Assembly (NCBI GenBank): GCA_005808665.1
Contig: SYLG01000028.1
Span: 1 to 41,821, forward strand
Length of the DNA stretch: 41,821 bases
Direction of reading: 5' to 3'
From: Planctomycetia bacterium
Lineage (GTDB): Bacteria; Planctomycetota; Planctomycetia; Gemmatales; Gemmataceae
This document shows positions 9,301-16,667 of this stretch, in pieces (positions within the stretch are counted from its first letter, which is position 1; the number at the start of each line of letters is the position of its first letter). The notes beneath the pieces were generated by a model. The model was not told the origin of the DNA. It made no database searches and saw nothing but the letters and a program-made list of their open reading frames with translations. The translations under genes were made by a program, and so were the position numbers.

Positions 9301-9379
9301 GGGTTCTGGGATTGTCCCAAAAATCCTCAGGCATTCCAGACCGGGATTGTCGATTGACCGGTTGTTTTGCCTGATTCAT
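6269..9379 (-). CDS. glnE: Bifunctional glutamine synthetase adenylyltransferase/adenylyl-removing enzyme
   Basis: GlnE attaches AMP to and removes it from glutamine synthetase in response to nitrogen status. The protein is 1036 residues, somewhat longer than the 946 of E. coli. It has two nucleotidyltransferase modules, each with the G-x-LGxxxLxxxSDxD pattern: GKLGGEELNYSSDIDVL near residue 230 (deadenylylation half) and LGRLGAGQLSYFSDLDLIWIY near residue 755 (adenylylation half). The conserved RLRPxGxSGxLA segment follows each (RLRPNGASGPLA and RLRPTGRSGSLA). A helical linker lies between them. It is the last gene of def-fmt-miaB-glnE, starting 21 bp after the miaB stop. No glnA or glnB lies in the window. 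Confidence 0.95.
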   Translation of the reverse strand: MNQAKQPVNRQSRSGMPEDFWDNPRTRANFDFLKQFAPELIRDHDPFLGKFLAKTADPELALGQLAKWQLANMKSAAPIPLGSLWEGKGRTLDCLLRVLGSGKVFGDHLSRHPEAIEAILHPVRRSLGLGEMVGQLQNTLEHVSDEPGQIRILRRFRMDQLLRIAINDLFRERPLEEITKDISRVAEAALEVSLYIAGQRLAPRFGFPFESNDREISCCLLAMGKLGGEELNYSSDIDVLMIYSAEGMTINGKTQVTAAEYHGRLISEMIRLLSAHSEEGIGWRIDLRLRPNGASGPLAMALGPTLAYYDNHGRTWERQALIKVRFVAGNVLLGRHFCLDIQDFVYRNYLSFSEISEIKALKRRIERRSVGGSGGIDIKTGRGGIRDIEYTIQFLQLLNGGTLPDIRQKNTLLALAALERHGCLTDQEFRVLDDSYRFFRQVEHKLQLVSDLQTHRIPQSDSARLGLARRMGITDLAIEDPWNALQVQLGNRTGPIHTILNHLVHQVFPDKSEQAETETDILFDPDLNPGDVYEVLTKHRFSSPDLAHKNLLRLAREPSPFLSSLRTRHFFSSIAPSLLHSTSLTADPDATLSQLERITSSLGGKSGLWELLNFHKPSLKLLVDLCSSGRMLGELLVDNPGMIDELLDALLLGHARTYQELSTELGGLLRGAKDRHLILRSFRDKELLGIGIREMTGGEGIAATNRAITDLAEILLLAMATQNQWNLEQEKGIPCICPNSPSQHVLVALGRLGAGQLSYFSDLDLIWIYEGSRHQGTPEGDLHQWYTALAQGLVRESAHAGGNKPLFEIDLRLRPTGRSGSLALPLSEFVRYHSGQGPGRLWERMALTRFRILGVSCPLAALVQNAIHRILTQNTWQTSWVAEAHQMRKKLEVSRISHFPSSPGSGRDLKRAPGGMVDVEFVVELMQLRHGSSLSQILDPNTFSALIQLGETSCLPKERAEALLTHYSHLSKVQNRVRLLFNRSIDTLPDSPTALDILASQLGYSNGSALQHSVYEAMGAIRSAYLATMSDLENSP

Positions 9380-9400
9380 GGAGGGCCCCTTTCCCTGGCA

Positions 9401-10924
9401 TTAGGCCATGGGGAGGGAAATATTTCCTTCCTTGGGCGTAGGCGAGGGGTTAAATCTTGCGGCGGCATGCCTGGCCTGAGCCATTTGTTTTTCATTCAAA
9501 GTGGTTTGGTTTTCCACGGTTGCGATTTGGCCAAACAGGGTGAATGCGGTTGTATCGGTAATGTGGACTTTGGCCATGGATCCGGCAAGCCTGGGCATTC
9601 CATCAAAAACCACAATGAGGTCGTGCATGGTTCGACCTGTCATCTGCACAGGGCTATCGGCATGAGGCAGGAAACCTAGGCGTTTGACTTCGCGTTGGGT
9701 GGTCAAGCTTAACCCTTCCACCAAAACCTCGACTTCTTTTCCAATCCAATGGCGATGGAGGAACAAACTTTGCTGATTTTGGGCAACCAAAAGGTCATTG
9801 TTCCGGCGTTTTTTGACCTCTTCGGGAACATCATCAACATATTTATCAAACGCCCTGGTTCCCTCCCTGGGGCTGTACTTGAAAATATAACTGTTTTTGA
9901 AGGCAGAACGATTGACAATATCCACCGATTTCTGGAAGGATTCCTCGGTTTCGCCACTAAAACCAACGATAAAGTCACTGGAAACGGATGCCTCAGGGGC
10001 CCGATCACGAATCCGTTGACGCATTTCATCGTATTGGGAAATGGTATATTGGCGCTTCATTCGCAACAGCACTTCGTCACAGCCAGACTGGGCGGGCACA
10101 TGGAAATATTTTACCATTTTGGGTAAATCGCGCACGGCGTCGATCAGGTCGTTGGTCATATCGAGAGGGTAATTGGTGACAAACCGGATCCGGTCCAAAC
10201 CATTGATGCCAGATAACCTTATTAAAAGATCTGACAAACAGGTTTTGCGGCCATCCCCATGGTCAAACCGGTAACTGTTTACCGTTTGACCCAACAAGGT
10301 AATTTCGCGACAACCCTGATCGACAAGCTGGTTCGCTTCGGAAAGGATATGTTCAGGAGAACGACTCTGTTCCGGCCCACGGGTTGAAGGCACAACGCAA
10401 TAGGTGCAAAACTTGTCACATCCTATTTGGATCCGCAAATAAGCTTGAAACGGGGTGGGACGCATTGAGGCATCGCGGATTGGGTCATAGCTGATAAAAC
10501 TGGCTTCGACATCATGCCTTGTGGCCTCCTTCCGGCCAAGGCTCAGAGCCATTTGGGGCCTGCCGCTTGCTTTGGCGGCCTCAATGAGTTCCGGAACCCG
10601 TTCCAGTTGGCCAGGTCCGCAAACAAGGTCCACATGGGGGGCGCGCTTAAGGATCTTATCCTGATCTTTTTGTGCCATGCACCCTAAAATACCCAGCACT
10701 TTTTCTGGATGTTCATTCATATGTTCCCGGAGGCGACCAAGGGCACTATATATTTTATCCTCCGCATGGGCCCGAACACTACAAGTGTTGAAAAGGATAA
10801 CCTCTGCCTCAAAGGCCGTTTCTGCCAGCGAATAGCCCTCCTTGCGAAGGGAACCAATGACCAATTCACTGTCCAGAACATTCATCTGGCAGCCAACCGT
10901 TTCGATGTAAACCTTGCGTGTCAT
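9401..10924 (-). CDS. miaB: tRNA-2-methylthio-N6-dimethylallyladenosine synthase MiaB
   Basis: MiaB is a radical-SAM methylthiotransferase that modifies i6A37 of tRNAs reading UNN codons. The N-terminal UPF0004 domain holds three cluster-binding cysteines (ETVGCQMN, NTCSVR, GILGCMAQ). The radical-SAM domain has CDKFCTYC, the CxxxCxxC that binds the second 4Fe-4S cluster, followed by VVPSTRGPEQSR. A TRAM RNA-binding domain follows at the C-terminus. An ATG at 10924 gives the usual MTRKVYIETVGCQMN start with GGA 7 nt upstream. A TTG at 10936, with AAGG six bases upstream, is also possible. The gene sits 30 bp after fmt and 21 bp before glnE. Confidence 0.96.
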   Translation of the reverse strand: MTRKVYIETVGCQMNVLDSELVIGSLRKEGYSLAETAFEAEVILFNTCSVRAHAEDKIYSALGRLREHMNEHPEKVLGILGCMAQKDQDKILKRAPHVDLVCGPGQLERVPELIEAAKASGRPQMALSLGRKEATRHDVEASFISYDPIRDASMRPTPFQAYLRIQIGCDKFCTYCVVPSTRGPEQSRSPEHILSEANQLVDQGCREITLLGQTVNSYRFDHGDGRKTCLSDLLIRLSGINGLDRIRFVTNYPLDMTNDLIDAVRDLPKMVKYFHVPAQSGCDEVLLRMKRQYTISQYDEMRQRIRDRAPEASVSSDFIVGFSGETEESFQKSVDIVNRSAFKNSYIFKYSPREGTRAFDKYVDDVPEEVKKRRNNDLLVAQNQQSLFLHRHWIGKEVEVLVEGLSLTTQREVKRLGFLPHADSPVQMTGRTMHDLIVVFDGMPRLAGSMAKVHITDTTAFTLFGQIATVENQTTLNEKQMAQARHAAARFNPSPTPKEGNISLPMA

Positions 10925-10954
10925 CCTTTTTTCCAATTAAGGCCTTAAGACCTA

Positions 10955-11932
10955 TTATGCCTCAAAACCCATACCAAGGCGATCCCCAATCGCCAAAGGA
11001 TTTCCCCGAAGGTAATCCGGGGCGGGCATGGGTGATTTCCCTGCAGGCTGAACCAGCAAAAGGGCCAGGGCTCCATTCCCGGTTTTTACAATAATTTCCT
11101 GACCCTTTGTAGGTGTGGAAAAAAGTGTTCCCGGAGCAGCATTGGGGTCAAAACCGGTTGTTTGGGTCGCCTTGATGATTTGGAGCCGACTGGGAGCGGA
11201 TCCCACTCGTTGACGAAAGGTAAATGCGGTTGGCCAAGGCTGCATCGCCCGAATTTGTCGGAGGATATCTTCGGTGGATTTTTCCCAATCGATGTTCCCG
11301 GCTTCTTTTTTCAGACGGGGTGCCTTTGTAATCAGGAGGGGATCCTGGACATTGCCCTTTACAGTGCCAAGGGCGATTTCCTCAATCGTTGAAAGGGCCA
11401 AATGAGCTGCCATGATGGACAACCGGTTTTCCAGAGTCTCGGCAGTTTCTTCAGGATCAATGGCGGTTTTCACCATGCCAATGATTTCTCCAGCATCAAG
11501 CCCCGCATTCATTCGAATGACACTAACACCGGTTTCTGCGTCTCCGGCCAAAATGGCGTGGGCGATGGGTGATGCTCCCCTATGGCGGGGAAGGAGTGAG
11601 GCATGGAGGTTGATTGAGCCAAGCCTTGGAATGGATAACGCTTTTGGGGAGAGAATTTGTCCGTAAGCTGCAACAACCAGTAAATCCGGGGCCAGTTTTT
11701 CCAACAGGGAAATACCCTCGGGATCGTTGATAGAAGCTGGTTGATAAACAGGAACCCCCCCTTTCAAGGCAGGGCCCTTGAGGCCAAGACCAACCAGCCG
11801 ACTGGAACTTCTGGGTGAGGACCCGGGTTTATCCGGTTGGGTAACCAGGGCCATTGGTCGATATTGCGAGTCAACCATGGCTTCAAAGGCCGGCATGGCG
11901 AACCCCCCCGTTCCCGCATAAACAAGTCGCAT
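10955..11932 (-). CDS. fmt: Methionyl-tRNA formyltransferase
   Basis: Fmt formylates initiator Met-tRNA using 10-formyl-tetrahydrofolate. The 325 residues fit the family. The N-terminal Rossmann-like domain begins MRLVYAGTGGFAMPAFEA. The catalytic SINLHASLLPRHRGASPI segment carries the conserved Asn, His and downstream Asp (ETGVSVIRMNAGLDAGEI). The C-terminal beta-barrel includes RQIRAMQPWPTAF. The gene starts 8 bp after the def stop, so the pair is likely translationally coupled; def and fmt are neighbours in many bacteria. No strong Shine-Dalgarno is visible, which also fits coupling. Confidence 0.96.
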   Translation of the reverse strand: MRLVYAGTGGFAMPAFEAMVDSQYRPMALVTQPDKPGSSPRSSSRLVGLGLKGPALKGGVPVYQPASINDPEGISLLEKLAPDLLVVAAYGQILSPKALSIPRLGSINLHASLLPRHRGASPIAHAILAGDAETGVSVIRMNAGLDAGEIIGMVKTAIDPEETAETLENRLSIMAAHLALSTIEEIALGTVKGNVQDPLLITKAPRLKKEAGNIDWEKSTEDILRQIRAMQPWPTAFTFRQRVGSAPSRLQIIKATQTTGFDPNAAPGTLFSTPTKGQEIIVKTGNGALALLLVQPAGKSPMPAPDYLRGNPLAIGDRLGMGFEA

Positions 11933-11940
11933 GTTTCGGT

Positions 11941-12528
11941 TTATGCCTCACAAGCAAGCGAATCGAGAATCTGCCCCAGTTCCAGGTCTTTGGGAACCTC
12001 CCCTTTTTTCTGGGCCTGGCGAAACTCCGCCTCCATTTCGCCCAGAGTGGTTTTCGAGGAAATTCGAGAAACCAAGCTCATTTTGTCCACAAAAAGTACG
12101 CCATTCAGATGGTCAATTTCATGCTGCCAAGCCCTTGAAGCAAGCCCGGTTGCCTCGATTTCCACGGCCTCGCCTTTAATGTTGTAGGCCTGGACCATAA
12201 CCGATTTGGCCCGCCTGATCCTTTGATAAAGTCCAGGAAAGCTCAAACACCCCTCACTATCGTCAATCGACCCTTTTCGTTCAACAATTACAGGGTTGAT
12301 GAATACCTCTTCTGCCTCTTTTTGGGAAGGATCACCCGTGATGTTCAAAACCAGAAACTGGTGCGGGATGGCCACCTGGTTGGCGGCCAATCCGAGCCCT
12401 TTGGCTTCATACATTAGTTCAAACATCCGACCTATTCGGAGGTGGAATTCCTTATCGATTGTGGAAACCGGTTTTGCCTTGAAGCGAAGGGCCGGATGCG
12501 GATATTGAACAATCTTCATGGATTGCAT
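11941..12528 (-). CDS. def: Peptide deformylase
   Basis: The enzyme removes the formyl group from nascent protein N-termini. All three catalytic motifs are present: motif I GLGLAANQV, motif II EGCLSFPG (metal-binding Cys) and motif III WQHEIDHLNG (HExxH, two metal-binding His and catalytic Glu). The length of 195 residues includes a C-terminal helical extension (MEAEFRQAQKKGEVPKDLELGQIL). The ATG at 12528 has an AGGA about 10 nt upstream; the ATG at 12519 (MKIVQYPHPAL) is an alternative that matches the usual start. It begins the def-fmt-miaB-glnE run and lies 69 bp downstream of the DUF1080 gene. Confidence 0.96.
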   Translation of the reverse strand: MQSMKIVQYPHPALRFKAKPVSTIDKEFHLRIGRMFELMYEAKGLGLAANQVAIPHQFLVLNITGDPSQKEAEEVFINPVIVERKGSIDDSEGCLSFPGLYQRIRRAKSVMVQAYNIKGEAVEIEATGLASRAWQHEIDHLNGVLFVDKMSLVSRISSKTTLGEMEAEFRQAQKKGEVPKDLELGQILDSLACEA

Positions 12529-12597
12529 GGAAAACGGATCCTAAAAGGGCAAGGAAGCCGGGGGTCACCTGGACTTCCCTCAAGGTTAGTCAAATGG

Positions 12598-13560
12598 TTA
12601 TTTCGATTCTACCACCCAGATATTCCGGTAGGCGACAGGGTCGCCATGGTTTTGAAAGTGAAAGCCACCCGGTGTCGCCGCCTCTTTCGGGTCCCCTCCG
12701 GGGCTAAGTTTTAGAGCCAATTTGTCGTGAATGACGACCCCATTATGGCGAAGTGTAAGGATCGCATCGGCGGTTTTGACCCCGGCAGAATCAAACTTTG
12801 CGGCGATAAAGTCGATATCGTAGGTCTGCCAGGACAAAGGGGCCAGTGCCATATTTACCGCGGGTTTGGCCTGTTTGTAAATCCCGCCGCATTCGTTATC
12901 CTCCCCGGCAAGGCCAAATGAGTCGAGCACTTGTATCTCGTACCGACCTTGGACATAAACCCCGCTATTTCCGCGACCCTGGCCCCGTGATTGGGGCATG
13001 AATGGGGTGCGGAATTCGATGTGCGCCTTGAAATCGCCGAATTTTTTCTTGCTGGTCACCCCGACACCAAGGAGTTTGTCCTCCGAAAGTTTGCCGTTGG
13101 TCCATTCCGAAGCACTTGTTCCATCGAAAAGAACAATGGCACCTTCAGGGGGTTTATCTCCCATTGTTGGACTTTTTCGGGTAACCTTTGCAAGGGACCC
13201 CAAGTATTTCCCCTTGGTGATTTCGATTTTGTCACCTCCGATAGTTCCTTCTGTTTCAGGGAATTCAATGACGGCTTTTTCTGACCCCTCTGCCAATTTT
13301 GCTTTCCCCAAAGGAAGTTCGGCCCCGTCCGAACCGGCACCCGGTAGTCCTCCATGGTAAGGCCTGAAAGTGAATGCACCTTTGCCCTCGGCAATCACCT
13401 GAACCCCAATCTTGACGGGATTTCCGGATTCGTCTTTCAGCTCACCGGCGTATTCGCCTTGAATGGCAAAGTCGATGCCTGCCTTGGCTGGGTCGGTAAA
13501 ACTGGGAGCTTTATCCGCAGAAAAACTGAGTAGAGTTGCTGCTAAAATGCTGGAAATCAC
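12598..13560 (-). CDS. Secreted DUF1080 (3-keto-disaccharide hydrolase-type) protein
   Basis: The protein is 320 residues with a short signal peptide (MISSILAATLLSFSA). The C-terminal half, about 140-320, carries the DUF1080 concanavalin-like signature: EGAIVLFDGTSASEW near its start, then FGDFKAHIEFRTPFMP, GNSGVYVQGRYEIQVLDS and, at the end, GGFHFQNHGDPVAYRNIWV. Some members hydrolyse 3-keto-glycosides and most planctomycetes have many copies. The first half is a less conserved beta-rich region. The start is a GTG at 13560 with a perfect AAGGAG seven bases upstream. It diverges from rpsO. Confidence 0.88.
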   Translation of the reverse strand: MISSILAATLLSFSADKAPSFTDPAKAGIDFAIQGEYAGELKDESGNPVKIGVQVIAEGKGAFTFRPYHGGLPGAGSDGAELPLGKAKLAEGSEKAVIEFPETEGTIGGDKIEITKGKYLGSLAKVTRKSPTMGDKPPEGAIVLFDGTSASEWTNGKLSEDKLLGVGVTSKKKFGDFKAHIEFRTPFMPQSRGQGRGNSGVYVQGRYEIQVLDSFGLAGEDNECGGIYKQAKPAVNMALAPLSWQTYDIDFIAAKFDSAGVKTADAILTLRHNGVVIHDKLALKLSPGGDPKEAATPGGFHFQNHGDPVAYRNIWVVESK

Positions 13561-13567
13561 GAGGTTG

Positions 13568-13573
13568 CTCCTT
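13568..13573 (-). promoter_or_regulatory. Shine-Dalgarno AAGGAG that fixes a GTG start
   Basis: The minus strand reads AAGGAG, seven bases, then GTG at 13560. This decides the start of the DUF1080 gene. Confidence 0.65.
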
Positions 13574-13698
13574 AAAAAAAATGAGTAGGAAAAGGATTTT
13601 TAATCCTTCAAACCGCCTTCGACCCTGAAATCTTAGGCCTTTATCAGGTTTATGGGTGAACTTTCCATTTTCACGAATCGTTCTTTGCAAAAATCGCC

Positions 13699-13726
13699 TT
13701 GCTTTGGCCCATCCTTCTGCTAGAAT
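13699..13726 (+). promoter_or_regulatory. Candidate extended -10 promoter for rpsO-pnp
   Basis: The -10 candidate is TAGAAT (13721-13726), preceded by TG one base upstream (extended -10, TGcTAGAAT). A weak -35, TTGCTT (13699-13704), lies 16 bp further up. Transcription would begin near 13733, so the leader hairpin at 13757-13773 would be part of the mRNA. Confidence 0.45.
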
Positions 13727-13756
13727 ACCGTTTCAACCATGGGATTGGGCAAGTGA

Positions 13757-13773
13757 GTCAGCACGGGGCTGAC
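13757..13773 (+). promoter_or_regulatory. Leader hairpin upstream of rpsO (possible S15 autoregulatory site)
   Basis: The perfect inverted repeat GTCAGC / GCTGAC encloses a five-base loop ACGGG, ending 25 bp before the rpsO start codon. Several unrelated leader structures bind S15 and repress rpsO in different bacteria. This hairpin is in the right place for one, but I have no direct match to a known class. Confidence 0.4.
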
Positions 13774-13798
13774 AATTGGTGGAAATGGGAGCGTTAGT

Positions 13799-14065
13799 GT
13801 GATTACCAAGGAGCGTAAGACAGATATCATTGGCAAATTTGCCAGGTCAGCCGGCGACACGGGCTCCCCCGAGGTGCAGATTGCTCTGCTGACGGCACGG
13901 GTCAATGAGCTTCACGAACACATGAAGGGCAACAAAAAGGATCATGCAAGCCGAAGGGGCCTTCTGCAAATGGTCAGCCGCCGTTCTTGTTTGCTAGGTT
14001 ACCTCAAGGAAAACGATCGTGAGCGGTACGCTGCTGTGATCGCCTCGCTTGGCTTGCGCAAGTAA
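13799..14065 (+). CDS. rpsO: 30S ribosomal protein S15
   Basis: S15 is a primary binder of the 16S rRNA central domain. The protein has the standard 88-residue length and the family signature: [23 protein letters not shown], then [26 protein letters not shown]-type sequence (here [12 protein letters not shown]) and the C-terminal [12 protein letters not shown]. The start is GTG at 13799 with GGGAG seven bases upstream. It is followed by pnp after a 233-bp gap, the common rpsO-pnp order. Confidence 0.98.
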   Translation: MITKERKTDIIGKFARSAGDTGSPEVQIALLTARVNELHEHMKGNKKDHASRRGLLQMVSRRSCLLGYLKENDRERYAAVIASLGLRK

Positions 14066-14234
14066 GCTGTTTCGGGGTCCCTGATTTTGGCAATGAAGGC
14101 CAAGGCTCTTTGAAAGTTTCCCATTTCTATCGGTTCGGCTTGGTTGCCGGGCCGTTGATGCATTCGCTCTTTCCCATTGCTTTAGCCGTGTTGGCCAACC
14201 ATTCCCGCAAGTGTTTTGGGGATTTGGAAGGTTG

Positions 14235-14250
14235 CCTCGTTGGTTCGAGG
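14235..14250 (+). other. Stem-loop in the rpsO-pnp gap
   Basis: CCTCG, a six-base loop TTGGTT, then CGAGG followed by TTTT. The stem is only 5 bp, so it is a weak terminator at best. In E. coli an RNase III-processed hairpin in the same gap mediates PNPase autoregulation; a similar role here is inference only. Confidence 0.3.
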
Positions 14251-14298
14251 TTTTAGCGGCGGTTTGATCCCTCAAGGGGACTTTGGGAGTATTGATTG

Positions 14299-16581
14299 AT
14301 GATTGTACACAAGCTTGAAATCGCTATTGGTTCCGGAACGCTATCCCTTGAAACAGGCAAATTAGCCAAACAGGCGCACGGAGCTGTCGTTGTTACCTTT
14401 GGCGAAACCATGGTTCTTGCCACCGCCGTGGAAGGTGCAGAAGACCCGCGGAGGGATTTCTTTCCCCTGGTGGTAGATTACCGGGAAAAATTCTACGCAG
14501 CCGGGGTTTTCCCGGGCGGTTATATCAAGCGTGAAAATCGTCCCTCCCTTAAAGAAACGCTCACAGCGAGGCTTATTGACCGACCCATTCGCCCCCTATT
14601 TCCGGCCAACTACCTTCGCGAAGTCCAAATCATGGTAAGCACCCTTACCGCAGATCGCCAAAATGATCCGGACATCCTGGGTATGATCGGGGCAAGTGCG
14701 GCCCTCCACATTAGCCACCTTCCCTTTCTCCATCCAACTGCGGCCGTTCGAATTGGCAGGGTGAATGGCCAGCTCATTCCCATGCCCACGCAGGAGCACC
14801 TGGAGCAATCCGATCTGGATCTGGTCATCGCCGGAACCAAAGCCGAAGTAACCATGATTGAGGGCTTTGCCCGCGAAATGCCAGAAGACCAGATGATTCA
14901 AGCCATTGTTTATGGCCAAAGCCTGATCACGCGGATCGTTGAGGCGATAGAGAAGTTCCGTGAAATTGCCGGCCTTTCCGCCAAGCAATATCCCGCGGAA
15001 CCACCTGTCAATCCGCTTATTCAGGAATTCAAGACGAAATATTATGCCGAGTTTACTACCGCCAAGGTAAACGCCATCAAAGCGGATCGGTATGCAGCTG
15101 TCAAGGCACTTAAGGAAAAGGTGAAAGCAGAATACCTTGCGGAGGGCCGCCAACCTGCATTCACTGGGGCCCAGGTGGAAGGTGCATTTGCATGGTTGGA
15201 AGAGCGTATTGTTCGTGACCAGATCCTGGGGGGCCGCCGCATTGATGGCCGGGCCATGGATGAAATTCGGCCCATTCATTGCGAAACCGGCCTACTTCCA
15301 AGGGTTCATGGATCCGCACTGTTCCAAAGGGGTGAAACCCAAGCCTTGGTAACCGTTACTTTGGGAACCTCTTCGGATGAACAAGCCATTGAAGGCTTGA
15401 ATGGAAAGTTTTCCAAGAAGTTCATGTTGGATTACAATTTCCCTCCCTTTAGCGTGGGTGAGTGCAAGCCAATTCGGGCTCCAGGCCGGCGCGAAATGGG
15501 CCACGGCGCCTTGGCCGAACGGAGTCTCAAACCAGTGCTTCCTGTTGTAGAGGACTTCCCCTACACCATTCGTCTGGTTTCAGACATTCTGGAATCCAAC
15601 GGATCCTCCAGTCAAGCAAGCGTTTGCGGGGGAACATTAGCCTTGATGGACGCAGGTGTCCCCATTACCAACCCGGTTGCCGGAATTTCCATTGGGCTAG
15701 TCATGGAAGGGGACCGCCATATTCTCCTCACCGATATTCAGGGAGATGAAGACCATTTTTGTGACATGGACTTCAAGGTTGCAGGAACAGGGGTTGGCAT
15801 AACCGGAATCCAGCTAGACTTGAAAATCAATGGCATCAACGAGGCAATTATTCGGGATACGCTCGAACAAGCGCGGCTTGGTCGCCGCCACATCCTGAAA
15901 CAAATGCTCGGCGTATTGCGTCAACCCAGGGAGGAAATTTCCCAAAATGCACCTCGCCTCCTTACGGTACAAATCAATCCTGAAAAAATTGGAATGCTCA
16001 TTGGTCCCGGGGGCAAAAATATCAAGGGAATCCAGGAATCCACAGGTGCCAAGATCAACATCGAGGATGATGGAACGGTCTACATCAGCCATATTGATGC
16101 AGCGGGGGCTGAAGCAGCTCGCCGTCGGGTAGAGGCCATCACCGAGGAGATCAAGGTAGGAAAGACCTACGAGGGCAAGGTCACTTCGATCAAGGAATTT
16201 GGGGCATTTGTTGAAATTGCTCCGGGGCGGGATGGCCTATGCCATATTTCCGAACTGGATGACCGTTACATCGAAAGAGTGGATGAGGTTTGCAAGATCG
16301 GCGACATCCTTCAGGTCCGGGTTATCGCCATTGATGAACATGATCGTGTGAAACTTTCCCGAAAAGTCATCCTGCGGGAATTGGCAGGAAAACCACCTGA
16401 ACCCCCACGCGAAGAACGGGGTGGGGACAGGGGTGGCGATCGTGGTGGCCGCGGTGGCCGTGGTGGCGATCGTGGTGGCCGCGGTGACCGGGGTGGAGAT
16501 CGTGGTGGCGACCGAGGCCATCGTGAACCCCGTGGGGATGATCGTGGCCCGGATAGGCCTCGCGATGAACGAAATGATTGA
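14299..16581 (+). CDS. pnp: Polyribonucleotide nucleotidyltransferase (PNPase) with an Arg-Gly-Asp-rich tail
   Basis: PNPase degrades RNA 3' to 5' by phosphorolysis and is a core degradosome enzyme. Two RNase PH domains are visible: one after the start (GETMVLATAV, DRPIRPLFP) and one near residues 320-550 (RIDGRAMDEIRPI, GRREMGHGALAERSL, SDILESNGSSSQASV). A KH domain (MLIGPGGKNIKGIQ) and an S1 domain (EGKVTSIKEFGAFVEI) follow, near residues 560-695. The last 60 or so residues are a low-complexity run of RGG, RGD and GGDRGG units not found in standard enzymes of about 700 residues. ATG at 14299 with GGGAG nine bases upstream is preferred over the TTG at 14296. A strong terminator follows the gene. 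Confidence 0.97.
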   Translation: MIVHKLEIAIGSGTLSLETGKLAKQAHGAVVVTFGETMVLATAVEGAEDPRRDFFPLVVDYREKFYAAGVFPGGYIKRENRPSLKETLTARLIDRPIRPLFPANYLREVQIMVSTLTADRQNDPDILGMIGASAALHISHLPFLHPTAAVRIGRVNGQLIPMPTQEHLEQSDLDLVIAGTKAEVTMIEGFAREMPEDQMIQAIVYGQSLITRIVEAIEKFREIAGLSAKQYPAEPPVNPLIQEFKTKYYAEFTTAKVNAIKADRYAAVKALKEKVKAEYLAEGRQPAFTGAQVEGAFAWLEERIVRDQILGGRRIDGRAMDEIRPIHCETGLLPRVHGSALFQRGETQALVTVTLGTSSDEQAIEGLNGKFSKKFMLDYNFPPFSVGECKPIRAPGRREMGHGALAERSLKPVLPVVEDFPYTIRLVSDILESNGSSSQASVCGGTLALMDAGVPITNPVAGISIGLVMEGDRHILLTDIQGDEDHFCDMDFKVAGTGVGITGIQLDLKINGINEAIIRDTLEQARLGRRHILKQMLGVLRQPREEISQNAPRLLTVQINPEKIGMLIGPGGKNIKGIQESTGAKINIEDDGTVYISHIDAAGAEAARRRVEAITEEIKVGKTYEGKVTSIKEFGAFVEIAPGRDGLCHISELDDRYIERVDEVCKIGDILQVRVIAIDEHDRVKLSRKVILRELAGKPPEPPREERGGDRGGDRGGRGGRGGDRGGRGDRGGDRGGDRGHREPRGDDRGPDRPRDERND
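16431..16520 (+). repeat. Tandem 30-bp repeat encoding the RGG/RGD tail of PNPase
   Basis: The blocks 16441-16470 and 16471-16500 match at 27 of 30 positions, and a partial third copy begins at 16501. Each is built of smaller GGTGGC and GATCGT units. This in-frame repeat makes the low-complexity tail and also explains long open frames on the opposite strand. Confidence 0.75.
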
Positions 16582-16596
16582 TTCCTTTTAACCGCA

Positions 16597-16632
16597 CCAA
16601 ACCCGGGTAACTCTCCGGGTTTGGACTTTTTT
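16597..16632 (+). terminator. Strong intrinsic terminator of rpsO-pnp
   Basis: A perfect 10-bp stem (CCAAACCCGG / CCGGGTTTGG) with an eight-base loop is followed by AC and six T residues. It lies 15 bp after the pnp stop. Confidence 0.92.
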
Positions 16633-16667
16633 CAGCATGTGGTTAGCCAACCTCGGGTTGCCAAACA

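Noticed and set aside
16237-16600. Long open frames on the strand opposite the PNPase tail
   Set aside because: They are the antisense reading of the GGTGGC/GATCGT repeat. Their His- and Thr-rich translations are repeats with no ribosome-binding site.
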